Made by a program: the position numbers and the translations under genes | Source of the DNA: Nitrososphaerales archaeon TH526 | GTDB lineage: Archaea; Thermoproteota; Nitrososphaeria; Nitrososphaerales; Nitrososphaeraceae | Direction: 5' to 3' | Length of the DNA: 14,084 bases | Assembly (NCBI GenBank): GCA_014523665.1 | Contig: JAATVR010000570.1 | Span: 1 to 14,084 of the forward strand | Part shown: one piece after another, positions 12,138 to 14,084 of the stretch | How positions within the stretch are numbered: the stretch's first letter is position 1 | Layout of the letters: each line of letters begins with the position of its first letter | Notes under the pieces: generated by a model | What the model was told of the DNA's origin: nothing | Seen by the model: the letters and a program-made list of their open reading frames with translations, nothing else | Databases searched by the model: none

Positions 12138-12336
12138 ATGATGGACGACTCTATCCCAGGTGTGATAGACCCCAATAATAATTTATCATCCTCATTATTA
12201 AAATCAAAAGAATTCATATTTCGTTCTAGGCTACACCTACTCTAGAAGAATTGAATTTAGATAACTTGGATTATCTTATGGTAAAAAATCCGGTATCAGT
12301 TAGTCTGATCCTAAATAAACATAGATCGGGGAAATA
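12138..12336 (+). other. Small ORF pair in two frames (possible short or frameshifted gene)
   Basis: ATG 12138 opens 35 codons (MMDDSIPGVIDPNNN, SSSLLKSKEFIFRSRLHLL) ending at TAG 12243-12245. In the -1 frame, from 12230, a further protein-like stretch LEELNLDNLDYLMVKNPVSV and SLILNKHRSGK runs to TAA 12334-12336. A TATA-like ATTAAAAAAATG lies just upstream. Either the 35-aa peptide is a real small protein, or the two parts are one ~65-aa gene with a frameshift near 12230. TTCTAG/CTAGAA (12224-12229 and 12242-12247) is an inverted repeat over the junction. No family recognised. Confidence 0.3.
12311..12320 (+). promoter_or_regulatory. TATA-like box of the 63-aa zinc-ribbon gene
   Basis: CTAAATAAAC, centred about 30 nt before ATG 12346, gives a nearly leaderless mRNA. 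Confidence 0.35.
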
Positions 12337-12345
12337 AGAAATTCA

Positions 12346-12537
12346 ATGCACTCTGAAATATCAGGAACTAAAAGCCAAAGTACATATGTTTGTCCCAGCT
12401 GCAATTCCAAAGTATTAAGTATTTTGAATCATCGAGTCGAACAGAATGTGGTGATCGAAACTGCAAATTGTCCTCAATGCCATCTGATGTGGAAAGACCA
12501 GTGGATCTTGCCAGTATTTCAGATCTGCAAGAGGTAG
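12346..12537 (+). CDS. Small TFIIS-like zinc-ribbon protein (63 aa)
   Basis: The product has CPSC (Cys16, Cys19) and CPQC (Cys42, Cys45) knuckles flanking a beta hairpin (VLSILNHRVEQNVVIETAN), and ends HLMWKDQWILPVF. The 'CPxC ... ANCPQCHxMW' arrangement resembles the C-terminal ribbon of TFIIS/Rpb9-type proteins, but the acidic Asp-Glu pair used by TFIIS for RNA cleavage is not seen in the loop, so a catalytic role is unlikely. Starts at ATG 12346 with a TATA-like box upstream. It lies between the kinase-less sensor and the response regulator, in the same orientation but too far apart for one clear operon. Confidence 0.7.
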   Translation: MHSEISGTKSQSTYVCPSCNSKVLSILNHRVEQNVVIETANCPQCHLMWKDQWILPVFQICKR

Positions 12538-12617
12538 AACTAAAGTAGCTCGTCTAACTGACGTGTTTTGTAGTTAGGTATCAAGAAGTGGATTAGTCAT
12601 TGGGGAGAAGGAATTAA

Positions 12618-12862
12618 GGTGTTGAGGCCATCGCTGTTGGTGATTGTAAAACTTCTGAGATATTGCAATCGCAATCCGTGTTTATGAGCATTCTCCGTTT
12701 ATTAAACACAGATATGGGAGAACAAACAGTTCAAAAAATACAATTCCACCTGTAGTATACAAAATCGAAGTAGCCTTCTTTGATGGAACAAATCATGGGC
12801 CCGAAAACTATGCGATGCAGTTAATAGCCAAGCCAAGCTCTTCGTCTTTTCTATTAAGCTAA
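12618..12862 (+). pseudogene. Protein-like stretch split over two frames, probable remnant
   Basis: Frame one (from 12618) reads VEAIAVGDCKTSEILQSQSV, FMSILRLLNTDMGEQTVQKI and stops at TAG 12753-12755. The -1 frame, open from 12659, continues with VYKIEVAFFDGTNHGPENYA, MQLIAKPSSSSFLLS to TAA 12860-12862. Neither has a start codon with ribosome binding site. The two together would make one ~80-aa protein with a frameshift near 12750. I do not recognise the family. Confidence 0.3.
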
Positions 12863-12993
12863 AATTTAGCAGGTGTTATCAGACATACTAATTATAATGG
12901 TAGCTGAAATCTAAATTTCAGTTCGGATTAATCAACAATGACGTCTATTAATCAATATTAACCTCAGCTCGCCATTAAATTAAAGTAGCTAAG
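12863..12993 (+). promoter_or_regulatory. Regulatory region of the response-regulator gene: hairpin and direct repeat
   Basis: CTGAAAT-CTAA-ATTTCAG (12904-12921) is a perfect 7-bp inverted repeat. ATTAATCAA follows twice, at 12927-12935 and 12947-12955, 20 bp apart (two helical turns, same face). AT-rich TATA-like stretches lie at 12953-12962 and 12974-12986 before ATG 12994. The repeat placement upstream of the TATA suggests an activator site, perhaps autoregulatory. Confidence 0.45.
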
Positions 12994-13620
12994 ATGATGC
13001 ATCTGAATTCCAAAATATTTTCGGATACAGGAGATTTGTCTCAATCACGTAACAAGTTGAATCCGTGCGTTTCCGCAGATGATGTAGTCAATTCCAATTC
13101 TTACAAAAATCTGATTCCAACGGATCAAAATTCAAGCGTACCGTCTGTCTCATCACATTCAGAGAATGTAATTGCAAAAAATACTGAGTCTTCCAAATTC
13201 GGGGACGGTTTGGACAATGTTATCAAGCAGGTTCTCGTAATAGACGATGACCTTGATAGTGCCATCACAATTAGGTCATGCCTCGAGAGCTACTTCAAAA
13301 AAGATGCCCGAGGATCCGAATTTCAGGTTATGGAAGTAACTATGTACTCAAATCCAGTAACGGCCTTGGTAGAATTCAAACCATATCACTACGATATCCT
13401 ACTTGTCGATATTAACATGCCGACTGTAAATGGCTATGAGCTAGTTGAAAAAATAGCAAAGCTTGATCTCAACATCAAAGTTTGTTTTATGTCATCTGGG
13501 GAGGTGAATTATGAAGCCATACGAGAAATCAGCCATCCTGTTAAGAGTTTTGGTTGCTTTATTAAAAAACCAGCAACAAGAGATTATCTAATAGATCGTG
13601 TGGCTCAGGAACTGTTCTAG
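12994..13620 (+). CDS. Response regulator with disordered N-terminus and single receiver domain (208 aa)
   Basis: Residues 1-75 are Ser/Asn/Asp-rich and look disordered. Residues about 78-206 are a CheY-type receiver domain: the acidic pocket at IDDD (Asp84-86), phospho-acceptor Asp139 in LLVDINMPTVNGYEL, the Ser/Thr switch position at Ser167 (FMSSGE, Ser in place of the more common Thr) and Lys192 in CFIKKPATRDYL. No output domain follows; the protein ends with the receiver's last helix. Receivers without output act by protein contact or as phosphate sinks. The start could be either Met of the ATG-ATG pair (12994 or 12997). It is co-oriented with the kinase-less sensor gene 0.9 kb upstream, but no histidine kinase domain exists in the window, so its phospho-donor must be encoded elsewhere. 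Confidence 0.85.
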   Translation: MMHLNSKIFSDTGDLSQSRNKLNPCVSADDVVNSNSYKNLIPTDQNSSVPSVSSHSENVIAKNTESSKFGDGLDNVIKQVLVIDDDLDSAITIRSCLESYFKKDARGSEFQVMEVTMYSNPVTALVEFKPYHYDILLVDINMPTVNGYELVEKIAKLDLNIKVCFMSSGEVNYEAIREISHPVKSFGCFIKKPATRDYLIDRVAQELF

Positions 13621-13642
13621 GGGAGCTAGTCGAGTCTGACCT

Positions 13643-13670
13643 AGAACACAGCCAGGGGGGATCTTGTTCT
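13643..13670 (+). terminator. Weak stem AGAACA/TGTTCT after the response-regulator gene
   Basis: A 6-bp inverted repeat with a 16-nt loop, about 25 nt past the stop, followed by TTG. It is a weak terminator candidate; archaeal termination often needs only a later T-rich tract (TTTGATTTTCATTTG near 13711). Confidence 0.2.
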
Positions 13671-13835
13671 TTGATCAGAGATAGAGTGATTATCTTGAGC
13701 GATACATAGATTTGATTTTCATTTGTCAAAAAGAAGAAATGAAGAGTACTAGTATTGACGTATAGTTGTTAAGATGAAGAGTTGAATAGTAACACAAACA
13801 TATTCTGTGGCATAAACGGACTCTTGGGAAACTAT

Positions 13836-13872
13836 ACTGATAATTAACGTCCTTCATTTGTTATTTATCAGT
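13836..13872. promoter_or_regulatory. 8-bp inverted repeat ACTGATAA/TTATCAGT
   Basis: Perfect arms at 13836-13843 and 13865-13872 with a 21-nt centre, at the left border of the ParB-like fragment. It could be an operator or a remnant partition site. Confidence 0.4.
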
Positions 13873-14084
13873 TATAAAGAACGTAGTGAGGAAGGAAAGA
13901 TTGGAGTTGGAAAAGAATTCTGGTGTAAAGTCGGCTATATAACAGCAGGCCCTAAAGCAACATGAACTAAGTCCTTCAGCTGCTGATGAGTTAGTCCCAC
14001 TTAATGATGAAAAGAAACAAACCGAATTGGCACAAATGGTTCATCTTACCAGACTGTCTACAAGAAGACTAAGGGTTATTCACA
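13844..14084 (+). pseudogene. ParB-like fragment interrupted by an in-frame TAA; continues past the window
   Basis: One plus-strand frame is open from 13844 to the window end except for TAA 13940-13942. Before the stop it reads VIKNVVRKERLELEKNSGVK SAI; after it QQALKQHELSPSAADELVPL, NDEKKQTELAQMVHLTRLS and TRRLRVIH. The run 'HELSPSAADELVPLNDEKKQTELAQ...RLSTRRLRV' matches the ParB/Spo0J pattern in which the helix-turn-helix is followed by 'xLSxxHAxxLxxLxDxxKQxxLAxxIxxxxLSVRxxR'. The usual N-terminal CTPase motif (GERRYRA region) is not visible upstream of 13844. So this is likely the decayed middle of a ParB-family gene, or a gene starting in the remaining frame after the stop. Assigned from motif order only. 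Confidence 0.4.

Overview
The window looks like chromosomal DNA of an ammonia-oxidising archaeon of the Nitrososphaerales (Thaumarchaeota), most like a low-GC soil lineage such as Nitrosocosmicus. This is inferred from several things: protein families typical of that group (an ArnR1-like winged helix, a multi-membrane-span protein with a charged 'IGTAQMEQ' tail, the N-terminal sensor module of thaumarchaeal histidine kinases, tiny zinc-ribbon proteins); archaeal TATA-like boxes about 27 nt upstream of many start codons (leaderless transcripts); frequent GTG/TTG starts; AT-rich composition. No rRNA, tRNA, CRISPR array or complete insertion sequence was found.

Layout: 1-438 is the C-terminal end of a probable secreted protein. 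431-804 (minus) is a decayed gene whose fragments resemble the nuclease domain of a phage-type terminase large subunit. 860-1423 encodes a small membrane protein. 1424-2900 holds a 56-aa zinc ribbon, an acidic 172-aa unknown protein and two doubtful ORFs. 2900-5640 has two tandem hairpins, a 137-aa unknown protein, a multi-stop reading frame, a UBP-type zinc finger and an orphan ParA/MinD-type ATPase. 5638-8706 (minus) carries a 473-aa polytopic membrane protein, a winged-helix regulator and an isochorismatase-like hydrolase with a perfect 16-bp palindrome beside its TATA box. 9187-10765 has another zinc ribbon, a secreted acidic Asp/Asn/Gly repeat protein behind three ATTTAGTA half-sites, a tandem 27-bp repeat and a DUF4242 protein. 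10951-13620 is a signalling region: a kinase-less sensor protein, small ORF fragments, a zinc ribbon and a single-domain response regulator with a long disordered N-terminus. The right edge, 13844-14084, reads like a ParB-type fragment interrupted by a stop codon.

No clear multi-gene operon is visible. Most genes are single units with their own TATA-like box, separated by long gaps, many of which contain gene fragments in broken frames. The region reads as a slowly decaying accessory segment: signalling and regulatory genes mixed with remnants of mobile or partition genes (terminase-like, ParB-like, orphan ParA). I did not find a convincing new multi-gene defence or metabolic system. The strongest leads are the kinase-less sensor plus response regulator, the repeated operator-like sites upstream of the acidic secreted protein, the palindrome at the isochorismatase promoter, and the recurring 'one frame with a few stops' remnants.
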